A stretch of DNA of 64,000 nucleotides from the NCBI RefSeq assembly GCF_914271485.1, contig NZ_CAJZAG010000013.1, positions 62,001-126,000 of the forward strand, given 5' to 3'. Source of the DNA: Cupriavidus pampae (GTDB lineage Bacteria; Pseudomonadota; Gammaproteobacteria; Burkholderiales; Burkholderiaceae). Shown piece by piece: positions 16,363 to 24,798 of the stretch (its first letter is position 1; every line of letters starts with the position of its first letter). The notes under the pieces are model-generated. The model made no database searches and was not told the origin of the DNA. It saw only the letters and a list, made by a program, of their open reading frames with translations. Made by a program: the position numbers and the translations under genes.

Positions 16363-17766
16363 GTGTCGAGTCTTGCCAATCATTGGCTCAAGCGTCTGGC
16401 GGAAACGGACAAGCCCGCCTATCTGATGATCCCGGACATGATCGAGGAGGATCTGGCGAGCGGTCGACTGCGTGCACGCGACCGTTTGCCCGCGCTGCGC
16501 GATCTGGCCGATGCGCTGCGGCTCAACTACACGACGGTGGCGCGCGGCTATGCGGAAGCGCGCAAGCGCGGGTTGATCGATGCCAAGGCCGGCAGCGGCA
16601 CTTTCGTACGCGGACGGCCGCCCGCATTGCCGTTGCAGGCCGGTACCGGTGCGGAGATGAGCATGAATATGCCGCCCGAGCCCGCCAGCATGACGGTGCG
16701 GCTGCGCGAAGCCGCGGCGCGCATCCTTGGCAATGCCGATCCGTATACGCTGCTGCGCTATCAGGACTTTGGCGGCACGCCGGCCGATCGTGCCGTGGCT
16801 ACCGCGTGGTTGCGGCAGCGGTTGCCGGACTGTCGGGCCGATAGCGTGCTGATTTGCCCCGGTATCCACAGCGCGCTGGTGGCGCTGGTGTCGCAGCTCG
16901 CGCGGCCGGGGCAGACCATTTGTCTCGATACGCTGGCATATCCGGGGATCAAGGCGATTGCGGCGCAGCTGGGCGTGCAGTTGCAGGCGCTGCCCGCGGA
17001 TGACGAGGGGCCGCTAGGGCCCGCGTTCGAGGCGCTGTGCCGGACGCAGTTGCCGAGTGCGCTGTATGTCAATCCGACGCTGCAGAATCCGAGCACGCGC
17101 ACGATGCCGCAGGGGCGGCGCGAGATTCTTGCCGACATCGCGCTGCGCTATAACGTGCCGATCATCGAGGACGACGCGTACGGCATGCTGCCGCGTGAGA
17201 CACCGGATCCGATGGCGCGGCTTGCGCCCGAGCTGACGTATTACGTGACGGGCATGTCCAAGACGTTTGGCGCGGGTCTGCGGATTGCGTTTCTCTCCGC
17301 GCCGACGCCGCGGCAGGCGCAGCGGCTGGCGGGCACTCTGCGGGCGACCACGGTAATGGCGAGCCCTTTCAATATGCTGCTGACCACGTCGTGGATTCAG
17401 GATGGCACCGCGTCGGACATGATCGCGGCGATCCGCGCGGAGAGCGTGGCGCGGCAGGCGATGGCACGGGAGGTGCTGGGTGGACATGCGGCCGGGCATG
17501 CATTCGATGCGGACCCGGAGGGCTTTCATCTGTGGCTGCCGATTCCGCCGTCATCGGGCTGGCGACCGTCGGAGCTGGCACTCCACCTGCGCTCGCGCGG
17601 CATCGGCGTGGTCTCGAGCGCGGCGTTCTCGACGGACGGCAATCCGCCCGACGCGGTACGCATTTGCCTCGGCGGGCCCAACGACCTCGAAGAAATGGAG
17701 GAGTGCCTGCAGATCGTGGTGGACACGCTGGATGATCCGCATCATCTGCATACGGCGATGCTCTAG
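16363..17766 (+). CDS. MocR-type (GntR-HTH / aminotransferase-like) transcriptional regulator
   Basis: A 467-residue regulator. An N-terminal GntR winged helix (about 10-85, with DLASGRLRARDRLPALRDLA and LNYTTVARGYAEARKRGLI) is fused to a fold-type I aminotransferase-like domain (about 110-460). The pyridoxal-phosphate lysine is Lys300 in TGMSKTFGAGLR, so PLP or a PLP-amine adduct is the likely effector. The GTG at 16363 is preferred because GGAG lies about 7 bases upstream. It is divergent from the Nit1C operon across a 408-base gap with operator-like palindromes. Regulation of that operon is inferred from position only. Confidence 0.88.
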   Translation: MSSLANHWLKRLAETDKPAYLMIPDMIEEDLASGRLRARDRLPALRDLADALRLNYTTVARGYAEARKRGLIDAKAGSGTFVRGRPPALPLQAGTGAEMSMNMPPEPASMTVRLREAAARILGNADPYTLLRYQDFGGTPADRAVATAWLRQRLPDCRADSVLICPGIHSALVALVSQLARPGQTICLDTLAYPGIKAIAAQLGVQLQALPADDEGPLGPAFEALCRTQLPSALYVNPTLQNPSTRTMPQGRREILADIALRYNVPIIEDDAYGMLPRETPDPMARLAPELTYYVTGMSKTFGAGLRIAFLSAPTPRQAQRLAGTLRATTVMASPFNMLLTTSWIQDGTASDMIAAIRAESVARQAMAREVLGGHAAGHAFDADPEGFHLWLPIPPSSGWRPSELALHLRSRGIGVVSSAAFSTDGNPPDAVRICLGGPNDLEEMEECLQIVVDTLDDPHHLHTAML

Positions 17767-17768
17767 GT

Positions 17769-18127
17769 GGGCTGCCCTCTCCCCCGGCCCCTCTCCCCAG
17801 GGGAGAGGGGAGAAAACAAGGGAAACGTGATACCCCCTCTCCCCCAACCCCTCTCCCCCTGGGAGAGGGGCGCAAACCGACGGCATAGCGAATGCTCATG
17901 GTTTGCTCCCCTCTCCCTCAGGGAGAGGGGAGAAAACAAGGGAAACTTGATACCCCCTCTCCCCCAACCCCTCTCCCCCTGGGAGAGGGGCGCAAACCGA
18001 CGGCATAGCGAATGCTCATGGTTTGCTCCCCTCTCCCTCAGGGAGAGGGGTTGGGGGAGAGGGTGAAATCAAATCTACCTATTGTTTTCTCCCCTCTCCC
18101 TCGGGGAGAGGGGCCGGGGGTGAGGGC
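17769..18127. repeat. Array of CT-rich palindromic repeats with a 120-bp tandem duplication
   Basis: This non-coding stretch holds about seven CCCCTCTCCC/GGGAGAGGGG dyads. From 17801 to 18050 the sequence repeats with an exact 120-base period (about 2.1 copies); the single difference is at 17827 versus 17947. Bases 18051-18127 are matched in inverted orientation at 39944-40028. The rest of the gap to 18210 holds no recognisable gene. It could terminate transcription of the MocR gene. Confidence 0.9.
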
Positions 18128-18210
18128 ACATGTCCCTGTCATCAGCACGGATACCGGTCAGTGGTATGTTCTGTCAGGCGCCCTCTCCTGATTTAGATTC
18201 CCGGAACACC

Positions 18211-19413
18211 ATGACCAGCGCCCTGCTTCTAGAAAACATTCATGCCAGCGCGCAACAAGCGCTGACCCAGGCTCACCTTACCTTTGCCACCCAGCCCAAG
18301 GCGCTGGCGGGCGACGCGCTCAAAGATGCCGTGCAACAGCATGAACTGCTGGGCATCCGCTCCGCGACGCATCTGACCGCCGACACCTTCGCTCACGCGA
18401 AACATCTGCTGTCGGTTGGCTGTTTCTGCATCGGCACCTCGCAGGTGGACCTGCCGGCCGCCGCGCATGCGGGCATTCCGGTGTTCAACGCGCCGTTCTC
18501 CAACACGCGCTCGGTGGCAGAGCTCGTGATCGGTCAGACCATCATGCTGATGCGCCGGATCCCCGAGAAGAGCCGTGCCGCGCACCGGGGCCAGTGGCAA
18601 AAGACCGCCAAGGGTTCGTTCGAGATTCGCGGCAAGACGCTGGCGGTAATCGGCTACGGCAATATCGGTGCGCAGGTCGGCATCCTCGCCGAGGCGATGG
18701 GCATGCGCGTGGTGTTCTACGACATCCGCCCGCGCCTGTCGCTCGGTTCGGCGGTGCCGGCGCCATCGTTGGCCGATGCGCTCGCGCAGGCGGACGTGGT
18801 CACATTGCACGTGCCGGCCACGCCGCAGACCAAGCTGTTGCTCGATCGCGCGGCCATCGCGAGCATGCGCCGCGGCAGCATTCTGATCAACGCCTCGCGT
18901 GGGTCGGTGGTGGATATCGACGCGCTGGCTGCCGCGCTGGATGAAGGCCATATCGGCGGCGCCGCGATCGACGTGTTTCCCGTGGAGCCGCGCAGCAATG
19001 CGGATGCGTTTGTCACGCCGTTGCAGGACAAGCCCAATGTCATCCTGACGCCGCACGTCGGCGGTAGCACCGAGGAAGCGCAGGAGAACATCGGCGTCGA
19101 GGTGGCATCGAAGCTGATCGACTTCGTACAGACCGGGGCGACGATTGGCGCGGTGAATCTGCCGGAGATCCAGCCCGCGCCGTTGCAGGCGCCGGCGCGG
19201 ATTCTCAATATTCACTACAACCGGCCGGGGGCGTTGTCGCACTTCAACCAGGCGGTAGCCGATATTGGCGCGAATATCGTCGCGCAGCAGTTGCAGACCG
19301 AAGGGGATATCGGTTACGCGATCACCGACATCAATATCGTGCCGCCGACGGGGTGGGTGCGGTCGCTGATGGAGGATCCGACGGTAATTCGGACGCGGAT
19401 GATTCTGGCTTGA
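18211..19413 (+). CDS. serA: D-3-phosphoglycerate dehydrogenase
   Basis: A 400-residue enzyme for the first step of serine synthesis, oxidising 3-phosphoglycerate to 3-phosphohydroxypyruvate with NAD. It has a substrate domain, an NAD-binding loop (VIGYGNIGAQVG, about 149), the catalytic Arg (INASRGSVVD), Glu and His (LTPHVGGSTEEAQ), and a C-terminal ACT domain (about 330-400, ILNIHYNRPGALSHFN) for serine feedback control. Length matches the E. coli-type short SerA. The ATG at 18211 is preferred over an ATG at 18130 because homology begins at MTSALLLENIH. It stands alone downstream of a repeat array. Confidence 0.93.
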   Translation: MTSALLLENIHASAQQALTQAHLTFATQPKALAGDALKDAVQQHELLGIRSATHLTADTFAHAKHLLSVGCFCIGTSQVDLPAAAHAGIPVFNAPFSNTRSVAELVIGQTIMLMRRIPEKSRAAHRGQWQKTAKGSFEIRGKTLAVIGYGNIGAQVGILAEAMGMRVVFYDIRPRLSLGSAVPAPSLADALAQADVVTLHVPATPQTKLLLDRAAIASMRRGSILINASRGSVVDIDALAAALDEGHIGGAAIDVFPVEPRSNADAFVTPLQDKPNVILTPHVGGSTEEAQENIGVEVASKLIDFVQTGATIGAVNLPEIQPAPLQAPARILNIHYNRPGALSHFNQAVADIGANIVAQQLQTEGDIGYAITDINIVPPTGWVRSLMEDPTVIRTRMILA

Positions 19414-19427
19414 AGAAACGGTGACGT

Positions 19428-19904
19428 TTAGCCACCCACATGCGCGCCCGGCCCTTGGGTAGCCATGATGTCCTGCGGGTTCCTCAGCGGACACGCACGC
19501 AGTGACAAACAGCCGCACCCGATGCATCCATCCAGCTGATCGCGCAGCATCGTCAGCGTCTGGATGCGTGCATCGAGGTCATCGCGCCAGGCCGCCGACA
19601 GACGGCGCCAATCCGCCACCGTCGGCGCCTTGCCCTTCGGCAATTGCTCCAGCGCCTGCGCGATGACGCCCAGCGGCACTCCCATGCGCTGCGCCACCCG
19701 AATCACCGCCAGCCGGCGCAAGATCCCGCGCGCATAGCGCCGCTGGTTGCCCGCGCTACGCGTGCTCGCAATCAATCCCTTCGATTCATAGAAATGCAAC
19801 GCCGACACGGCAATACCGCTGCGCGCCGACACCTCGCCCACGGTCAGCGGGTCGCGCGCGCGCAGCTTTCGTTCAACCGGGGTGGGTTTCAAGTTCGACG
19901 CCAT
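19428..19904 (-). CDS. soxR: Redox-sensing activator SoxR (MerR family)
   Basis: A 158-residue MerR-type regulator. The N-terminal helix-turn-helix (LTVGEVSARSGIAVSALHFYESKGLI) is followed by a dimer helix and the 2Fe-2S motif C127-x2-C130-x-C132-x5-C138. The four-cysteine pattern is diagnostic of SoxR. It senses redox-cycling compounds or superoxide by oxidation of the cluster. It is divergent from the Rid-family gene, and a canonical sox box lies in the shared gap. This suggests a direct target other than soxS, as usual outside enterics. It is convergent with serA at a 14-base gap. Confidence 0.95.
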   Translation of the reverse strand: MASNLKPTPVERKLRARDPLTVGEVSARSGIAVSALHFYESKGLIASTRSAGNQRRYARGILRRLAVIRVAQRMGVPLGVIAQALEQLPKGKAPTVADWRRLSAAWRDDLDARIQTLTMLRDQLDGCIGCGCLSLRACPLRNPQDIMATQGPGAHVGG

Positions 19905-19958
19905 CGGACATGTCCATCGTAAATGCAAGCGGACCTCTATCCTAGGTCATCATCGCGC

Positions 19959-19989
19959 TTGACCTCAAGTGTGCTTGAGGTTTGATACT
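19959..19989 (+). promoter_or_regulatory. SoxR-dependent promoter with sox box
   Basis: The box CCTCAAGTGTGCTTGAGG (19963-19980) is an 18-base near-perfect palindrome closely matching the SoxR operator. It sits between a -35 TTGACC (19959-19964) and a -10 GATACT (19984-19989), with the over-long 19-base spacer that MerR-family activators need. The promoter points toward the Rid-family gene at 20018. Confidence 0.9.
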
Positions 19990-20017
19990 GCCGCATCGCC
20001 GCTCCCGGAACCTCGTC

Positions 20018-20449
20018 ATGAACGCATTCGCACCGCTGCCCCCGGCCTTCATCGACTTTATCAACCCGCCCGAACTCTATGACCCACGCCCCAACGGCTA
20101 TTCGCACGTGGTGGTCGCGCACACGCCCGCGCGCATCGTGCATGCGGCCGGCCAGGGCGGCGAAGATGCAACCGGCGCGCTCGCGCCCGACTTTGCCGCA
20201 CAGGTGGATCAAGCCCTCCGCAATCTGCGCCACGCATTGCAGGCTGCGGACGCCGATATCGCCGACGTGGTCAAGATCACGGTGCTCGTGGTCGACCATT
20301 CCATGGAGCGCCTGCGCATCTTTACCGAGGCCTGGCAGGCCCTGCTCGGCGACTGGCCCGCACCCGCCTGTACCCTGATCCCGGTGCCGCGACTGGCCCT
20401 CGATGGCATGCTGTTCGAGGTCGAAGCCACCGCTGTACTGCCAATCTGA
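20018..20449 (+). CDS. Rid-family (YjgF/YER057c/UK114) protein, SoxR-regulated
   Basis: A 143-residue trimeric-fold Rid-superfamily protein. True RidA enzymes hydrolyse reactive enamine/imine intermediates using an Arg in a P-A-R-S-C motif. Here the equivalent position is Cys118 (PACTLIPVPRL), so it belongs to a non-RidA subgroup and deaminase activity is doubtful. The ATG at 20018 lies about 30 bases after the -10 of the sox promoter. It probably shares redox-stress induction and may be co-transcribed with the E1 gene 121 bases downstream. Confidence 0.88.
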   Translation: MNAFAPLPPAFIDFINPPELYDPRPNGYSHVVVAHTPARIVHAAGQGGEDATGALAPDFAAQVDQALRNLRHALQAADADIADVVKITVLVVDHSMERLRIFTEAWQALLGDWPAPACTLIPVPRLALDGMLFEVEATAVLPI

Positions 20450-20570
20450 CAATCCGCAGCACGATCTGCTGCAAATGATCACCGCCCCGGAGTAATGCGG
20501 CAGTTTCTGCCGGCCACCCTTGCCTAGAATCGTCTGCAAGACCAATGCATTCGATAACAGGAGACAGGCC

Positions 20571-23273
20571 ATGGGGCATGCCGATCCACTCGGGCTGCTG
20601 AAGCTCGATGCCACGACCGCTGGTAGCGCCGACGCACCACGCGATATCGACCCGCAGGAAACCCGCGAGTGGACCGATGCGCTGAGCGGCGTGGTCGAGC
20701 ATGCCGGCGCGCAGCGCGCGGACTATCTGCTCGACAAGCTTGGCGAACATGCCAGCCACCTCGGCCTCGGCAAGCGCCCGCACCCCTACTCCGCCTATCA
20801 GAACACGATTGCCTCCACCGCGCAGCCGCCCTATCCCGGCAATCGCGCGATCGAAGAACGACTCACCGCGATCCTGCGCTGGAACGCGCTGGCAATGGTG
20901 GTGCGCGCCAACAAGGCCTACGGTGAACTGGGCGGCCACCTGGCCAGCTACGCCTCCGCGGCGGAGATTTTCGAAGTCGGCTTTCACCATTTCTTCCGCG
21001 CCGACAGCGCCGAACGCAAGGGCGACCTGGTCTTCTTCCAGCCGCACTCGGCACCAGGCGTCTATGCCCGCGCCTTCCTCGAAGGCCGACTGTCGGAGCA
21101 ACAACTCGGCCGCTACCGGCAGGAAGTCGATGGCGGTGGCCTGTGTTCGTATCCGCATCCGTGGCTGATGCCGGAGTTCTGGCAATTTCCCACTGGCTCG
21201 ATGGGCATCGGCCCGATCAGCGCGATCTACCAGGCGCGCTTCCTGCGCTACCTCGAACATCGCGGCCTCGCGCAAACCAGTGGTCGCCGCGTGTGGGGCG
21301 TATTCGGCGATGGCGAGATGGACGAGCCCGAGTCGCTGGCCGCGTTGTCGCTGGCCGCGCGCGAAAAGCTCGATAACCTGACCTTCGTGATCAACTGCAA
21401 TCTGCAGCGCCTCGATGGCCCCGTGCGCGGCAACGGTCAGGTGATCAACGAGCTGGAAGCACTGTTCGCGGGAGCGGGCTGGAACGTGATCAAGGTGATC
21501 TGGGGTTCCGAGTGGGACGCGCTATTCGCGCGCGACCGCAATCACGCGTTGCTCAGGCGCTTTGCGGCGATGGTGGATGGCGAGTATCAAACCCTTGGCG
21601 CCAAGGACGGCGACTACAACCTGTCGCGCTTCTTCCATCAGGACCCGGAGTTGAAGGCGCTGGTCGCCGGCATGAGCGCGACCGATATCGATGGCCTGCG
21701 TCGCGGCGGCCATGACTTCCGCAAGCTGCATGCGGCCTTCCAGGCGGCCGCCGAACATCCCGGACGCCCGACCGTGATTCTCGCCAAGACCAAGAAGGGT
21801 TACGGCATGGGCGATGCCGGCGAGTCGCGCATGACCGCGCATCAGCAGAAGAAACTCGATATCGACGCGCTGCGTGCGTTCCGCCAGCGCTTCTCGCTGC
21901 CGATCGACGATGCCGCGCTCGAATCGATGGCGTTCTACAAGCCGGCCGACGACAGCCCCGAGATGATCTACCTGCGCGAACGCCGCGCGGCCCTCGGCGG
22001 CTATCTGCCGCGACGCGCCACCACTGCGCCGAAACTCTCCCTGCCGCCGCTCGAACAATACGGCCGCTTCGCGCTCGAACCCGACGAACGCGAGGTGTCG
22101 ACCACCACTGGTGTGGTGCGGCTGTTCACGAACCTGATCAAGGACCGCACTATCGGCCCGCGCGTGGTGCCGATCGTCGCCGACGAGGCACGCACGTTCG
22201 GCATGGCGAACCTGTTCCGCCAGATCGGTATCTATTCGCCGATGGGTCAGCTGTACGAGCCGGAGGATGCGGGCTCGATGCTGTACTACAAAGAGGCGAA
22301 GGACGGCCAGTTGCTCGAGGAAGGCATTACCGAAGCGGGCGCGATGGCCTCGTGGACCGCCGCGGCCACGTCGTACAGCGTGAACGGTGAGCCGATGCTG
22401 CCGTTCTATATCTACTATTCGATGTTCGGCTTCCAGCGTGTGGGCGACATGATCTGGGCCGCTGCCGATCAACGCGCGCGTGGTTTCCTGATTGGCGCCA
22501 CCGCGGGCCGCACCACGCTGTCCGGCGAGGGGCTGCAGCATCAGGATGGCAGCAGCCAGCTGGTGGCCGCGACGGTGCCGAACTGCCGTGCGTACGATCC
22601 CGCGTTTATCAGCGAGGCGGCCGTGATCATCGACCATGGCGCGCGTGCGATGCTCGACGAGCAGCGCGACGAGTTCTACTACATCACGGTCAACAACGAA
22701 AACTACACGCAGGCACCGTTGCCGGCATCAGCCCATGCGGACGTGATTCGCGGCATGTATCGGTTTGGCGAGCGGGGGGATGAAGGTGGCAAGGGCGGCC
22801 CGGCGCGCGTGCGGCTGCTGGGCTCGGGGCCGATTCTGCGCGAGGTCATCGCCGCTGCGGAGTTGCTGTCCAGCGACTGGAACGTCCATAGCGAGATCTG
22901 GAGTGTGACGAGCTTTCCGGAGCTCGCGCGCGATGCGCGGGAATGCGAGCGGCAGCAGCTGTTTGGTGGCAACGCGGAGGCGCGCAGCCACGTGGCACAG
23001 TCGCTCGCCGGCGATGCGCCAGTGGTTGCCGCCACCGATTACGTCCGTGCGTATGCGCAGCTGATCGCGCCGTACGTGTCGGCGCGCTATATCGCGCTGG
23101 GTACCGATGGATTTGGTCGCAGCGACACGCGTGGCGCGCTGCGGCGCTTCTTCGGTGTCGATCGGCACCATATCGTGGTCAGCGCGTTGCAGGCGATTGA
23201 TCCGGTGCTGCATGCGCGGGCGCTGGAGCAGTATGGGCTGCGGGCCGATGGCGCGGCGGCGTGGGAGCGTTGA
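20571..23273 (+). CDS. Homodimeric pyruvate-dehydrogenase-type E1 component (aceE/mdeB-like)
   Basis: A 900-residue thiamine-diphosphate-dependent 2-oxoacid dehydrogenase E1 of the AceE type. The ThDP motif begins GDGEMDEPES (about residue 246) and ends around NCN. Family motifs include SAYQNTIAS, TKKGYGMGDAGE and YQHQDGSSQ-like 'GLQHQDGSSQ'. It decarboxylates pyruvate or a close analogue such as 2-oxobutyrate and passes the acyl group to an E2. No E2 or E3 gene is adjacent, unlike the housekeeping pdh operon. It is probably a paralogue similar to MdeB, which acts in methionine catabolism. The ATG at 20571 has an AGGAG ribosome site. Confidence 0.88.
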   Translation: MGHADPLGLLKLDATTAGSADAPRDIDPQETREWTDALSGVVEHAGAQRADYLLDKLGEHASHLGLGKRPHPYSAYQNTIASTAQPPYPGNRAIEERLTAILRWNALAMVVRANKAYGELGGHLASYASAAEIFEVGFHHFFRADSAERKGDLVFFQPHSAPGVYARAFLEGRLSEQQLGRYRQEVDGGGLCSYPHPWLMPEFWQFPTGSMGIGPISAIYQARFLRYLEHRGLAQTSGRRVWGVFGDGEMDEPESLAALSLAAREKLDNLTFVINCNLQRLDGPVRGNGQVINELEALFAGAGWNVIKVIWGSEWDALFARDRNHALLRRFAAMVDGEYQTLGAKDGDYNLSRFFHQDPELKALVAGMSATDIDGLRRGGHDFRKLHAAFQAAAEHPGRPTVILAKTKKGYGMGDAGESRMTAHQQKKLDIDALRAFRQRFSLPIDDAALESMAFYKPADDSPEMIYLRERRAALGGYLPRRATTAPKLSLPPLEQYGRFALEPDEREVSTTTGVVRLFTNLIKDRTIGPRVVPIVADEARTFGMANLFRQIGIYSPMGQLYEPEDAGSMLYYKEAKDGQLLEEGITEAGAMASWTAAATSYSVNGEPMLPFYIYYSMFGFQRVGDMIWAAADQRARGFLIGATAGRTTLSGEGLQHQDGSSQLVAATVPNCRAYDPAFISEAAVIIDHGARAMLDEQRDEFYYITVNNENYTQAPLPASAHADVIRGMYRFGERGDEGGKGGPARVRLLGSGPILREVIAAAELLSSDWNVHSEIWSVTSFPELARDARECERQQLFGGNAEARSHVAQSLAGDAPVVAATDYVRAYAQLIAPYVSARYIALGTDGFGRSDTRGALRRFFGVDRHHIVVSALQAIDPVLHARALEQYGLRADGAAAWER

Positions 23274-23304
23274 CGCTAAAGGTGTTGACGCTAGAAGTTC
23301 AGCC

Positions 23305-24624
23305 TCAGAACTGATCGAGCGCGTCCATGATGACGCCCTTGCGCAGTTCGGCGGCCACTTCGAGGTTGGTCGGTTGCAGGGACGCCATCAGGTCGGCGTA
23401 GACCAGCACCGGTGGCGCCAGCCCGGGACGCGTCGGATCATCGATCGACGCGTCCCAGAACGCTTCGAGGATCTCGATCGGACCGTTGGGCTGCGGCTTG
23501 AGGCGATAGCGCGAGGTCAGCGCATGGATGCCCTGTGCCATGCGCGCGGGCCGCATATAGAGCGTCTGGGGTTCGCCCGACAACTCGCTGCCCGGTAGCA
23601 ACGCCAGCGCGGCCACCTCGCCGCCCCAGCATGCGTCGAACGCGGCAAGGTCTTCCGCGCGCAATGCGCGCCACCAGTCCGAGCTGGGGGCCGCGAAACG
23701 CCGTGGCTGCAGCCGTGGCCGCAGGATCGTCGGATAGTTGGCCACCCACTCGTCGAGCAGCCGGTCCGGCGCCGTAAGCCGGCGCTTTTCTTCCACGCGG
23801 CCGTCGCCATGATGACCAGCGCCCGACGCGGCACCCTCCTCGCCATCCTCCGTGCCGTCTCTGACACTGTGGTTGGCGCCACCTTTGCCCTTGCCCTTGG
23901 CGCGGGCGCCTTGTGGTGGCTCCCCTTGAGCGTCCTCCGACTCCGCAGCTTCGCTCGGCGGCTCGCTACGCGTGCCCGCGCGGCCCTCCGCGCGTGTTTC
24001 CAGCAGCCAGCCGCGCGCCGCCAAGCCATTGAACACCGCGCCCACCGACCCGAGCGCGATCCCGCTCAGATGAGCAATCTCGCGATAGGTCGCCTGCAGC
24101 AATGCCGGCTGGCACAGCAGCGTGAATACCATCCGTTGCGAACTGGGGTTGCCGGTGGTCCGCATCGGCGGACGCACCAGACTGCCGGGCGGGGTCTGGC
24201 CGCATACGAACACGAACAGGCCCGCCACATCGAGGTAGGCATTGCCAGCGGTATCGACGAATTGCAGCCCCATCTCGCGGCATTGCACCGCCAGGGCCGG
24301 GGTCAGATAGGTGGTGATCAACAGCCCGGCATCCGAGCCCGCCGCTTTTTCGCCCACGACTCTCTCGCCTTTATGTCCGGCCAGTTGCGCATGCACGACC
24401 GACAGATCGCCCGAGGTCCGCACCGCCCGCCGGCACACGACGGCCAGCCGGCTCGAAACGGCGCCATGCCGCAAGCCCACCGCGGCGGCCGAAGCTACCG
24501 CTTCCCCAGTCTCGGCGCGGCTCGCGCGGCGAATCCGCCGGATGCGGCCCTGTATGCCGGTAATCCGGTGCAACGCGGCCAATGCCGCCTCCACCCAATC
24601 GATCTCGCCCGTGTTCTGCTCCAT
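23305..24624 (-). CDS. AbiEi-like (AbiEi_2/DUF2186) transcriptional regulator, orphan
   Basis: A 439-residue protein. Residues ~95-215 ('GLLITTYLTPALAVQCREMGLQFVDTAGNAYLD' spread over the segment, then a winged-helix-like 'TYREIAHLSGIALGSVGAVFNGL') resemble the AbiEi_2 family of type IV antitoxin regulators. A Glu/Gly/Ala/Lys-rich, low-complexity segment of about 70 residues (roughly 225-295) interrupts it before a conserved C-terminal half. No AbiEii toxin gene is adjacent, so it is an orphan regulator here. A palindrome 110 bases upstream may be its operator. It is convergent with the E1 gene. The family call is from memory of motifs. Confidence 0.65.
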   Translation of the reverse strand: MEQNTGEIDWVEAALAALHRITGIQGRIRRIRRASRAETGEAVASAAAVGLRHGAVSSRLAVVCRRAVRTSGDLSVVHAQLAGHKGERVVGEKAAGSDAGLLITTYLTPALAVQCREMGLQFVDTAGNAYLDVAGLFVFVCGQTPPGSLVRPPMRTTGNPSSQRMVFTLLCQPALLQATYREIAHLSGIALGSVGAVFNGLAARGWLLETRAEGRAGTRSEPPSEAAESEDAQGEPPQGARAKGKGKGGANHSVRDGTEDGEEGAASGAGHHGDGRVEEKRRLTAPDRLLDEWVANYPTILRPRLQPRRFAAPSSDWWRALRAEDLAAFDACWGGEVAALALLPGSELSGEPQTLYMRPARMAQGIHALTSRYRLKPQPNGPIEILEAFWDASIDDPTRPGLAPPVLVYADLMASLQPTNLEVAAELRKGVIMDALDQF

Positions 24625-24733
24625 GGCCGCCCCACCTTGCCTCGTCGCTCTGGTTTCGTCGGAACTCCAACAGACTTTTTTCGCCTGAGGGAAATCATGG
24701 CCGAAACCGCGTCGGTGTTCAACATTTCCGCGT

Positions 24734-24750
24734 GTTCATGTTTCATGAAC
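24734..24750. promoter_or_regulatory. Perfect palindrome GTTCATG-TTT-CATGAAC
   Basis: A 7-3-7 inverted repeat lies in the 174-base gap upstream of the AbiEi-like gene and after the MEKHLA gene stop. Its position suits an autoregulatory operator for the AbiEi-like protein; AbiEi antitoxins bind inverted repeats. No other gene is seen in this gap. Confidence 0.45.
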
Positions 24751-24798
24751 AGCGAGATTTCCTGAACGAGACATAGCTGAAAGACATTTGGCCGCAGA

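Noticed and set aside
17769..18127. CRISPR array
   Set aside because: Repeats are 120-base units built from CT-rich palindromes with no unique spacers, no leader and no cas genes in the window.
23305..24624. Complete type IV toxin-antitoxin pair
   Set aside because: Only an AbiEi-like regulator is present; the neighbouring genes are a MEKHLA protein and an E1 enzyme, not a nucleotidyltransferase toxin.
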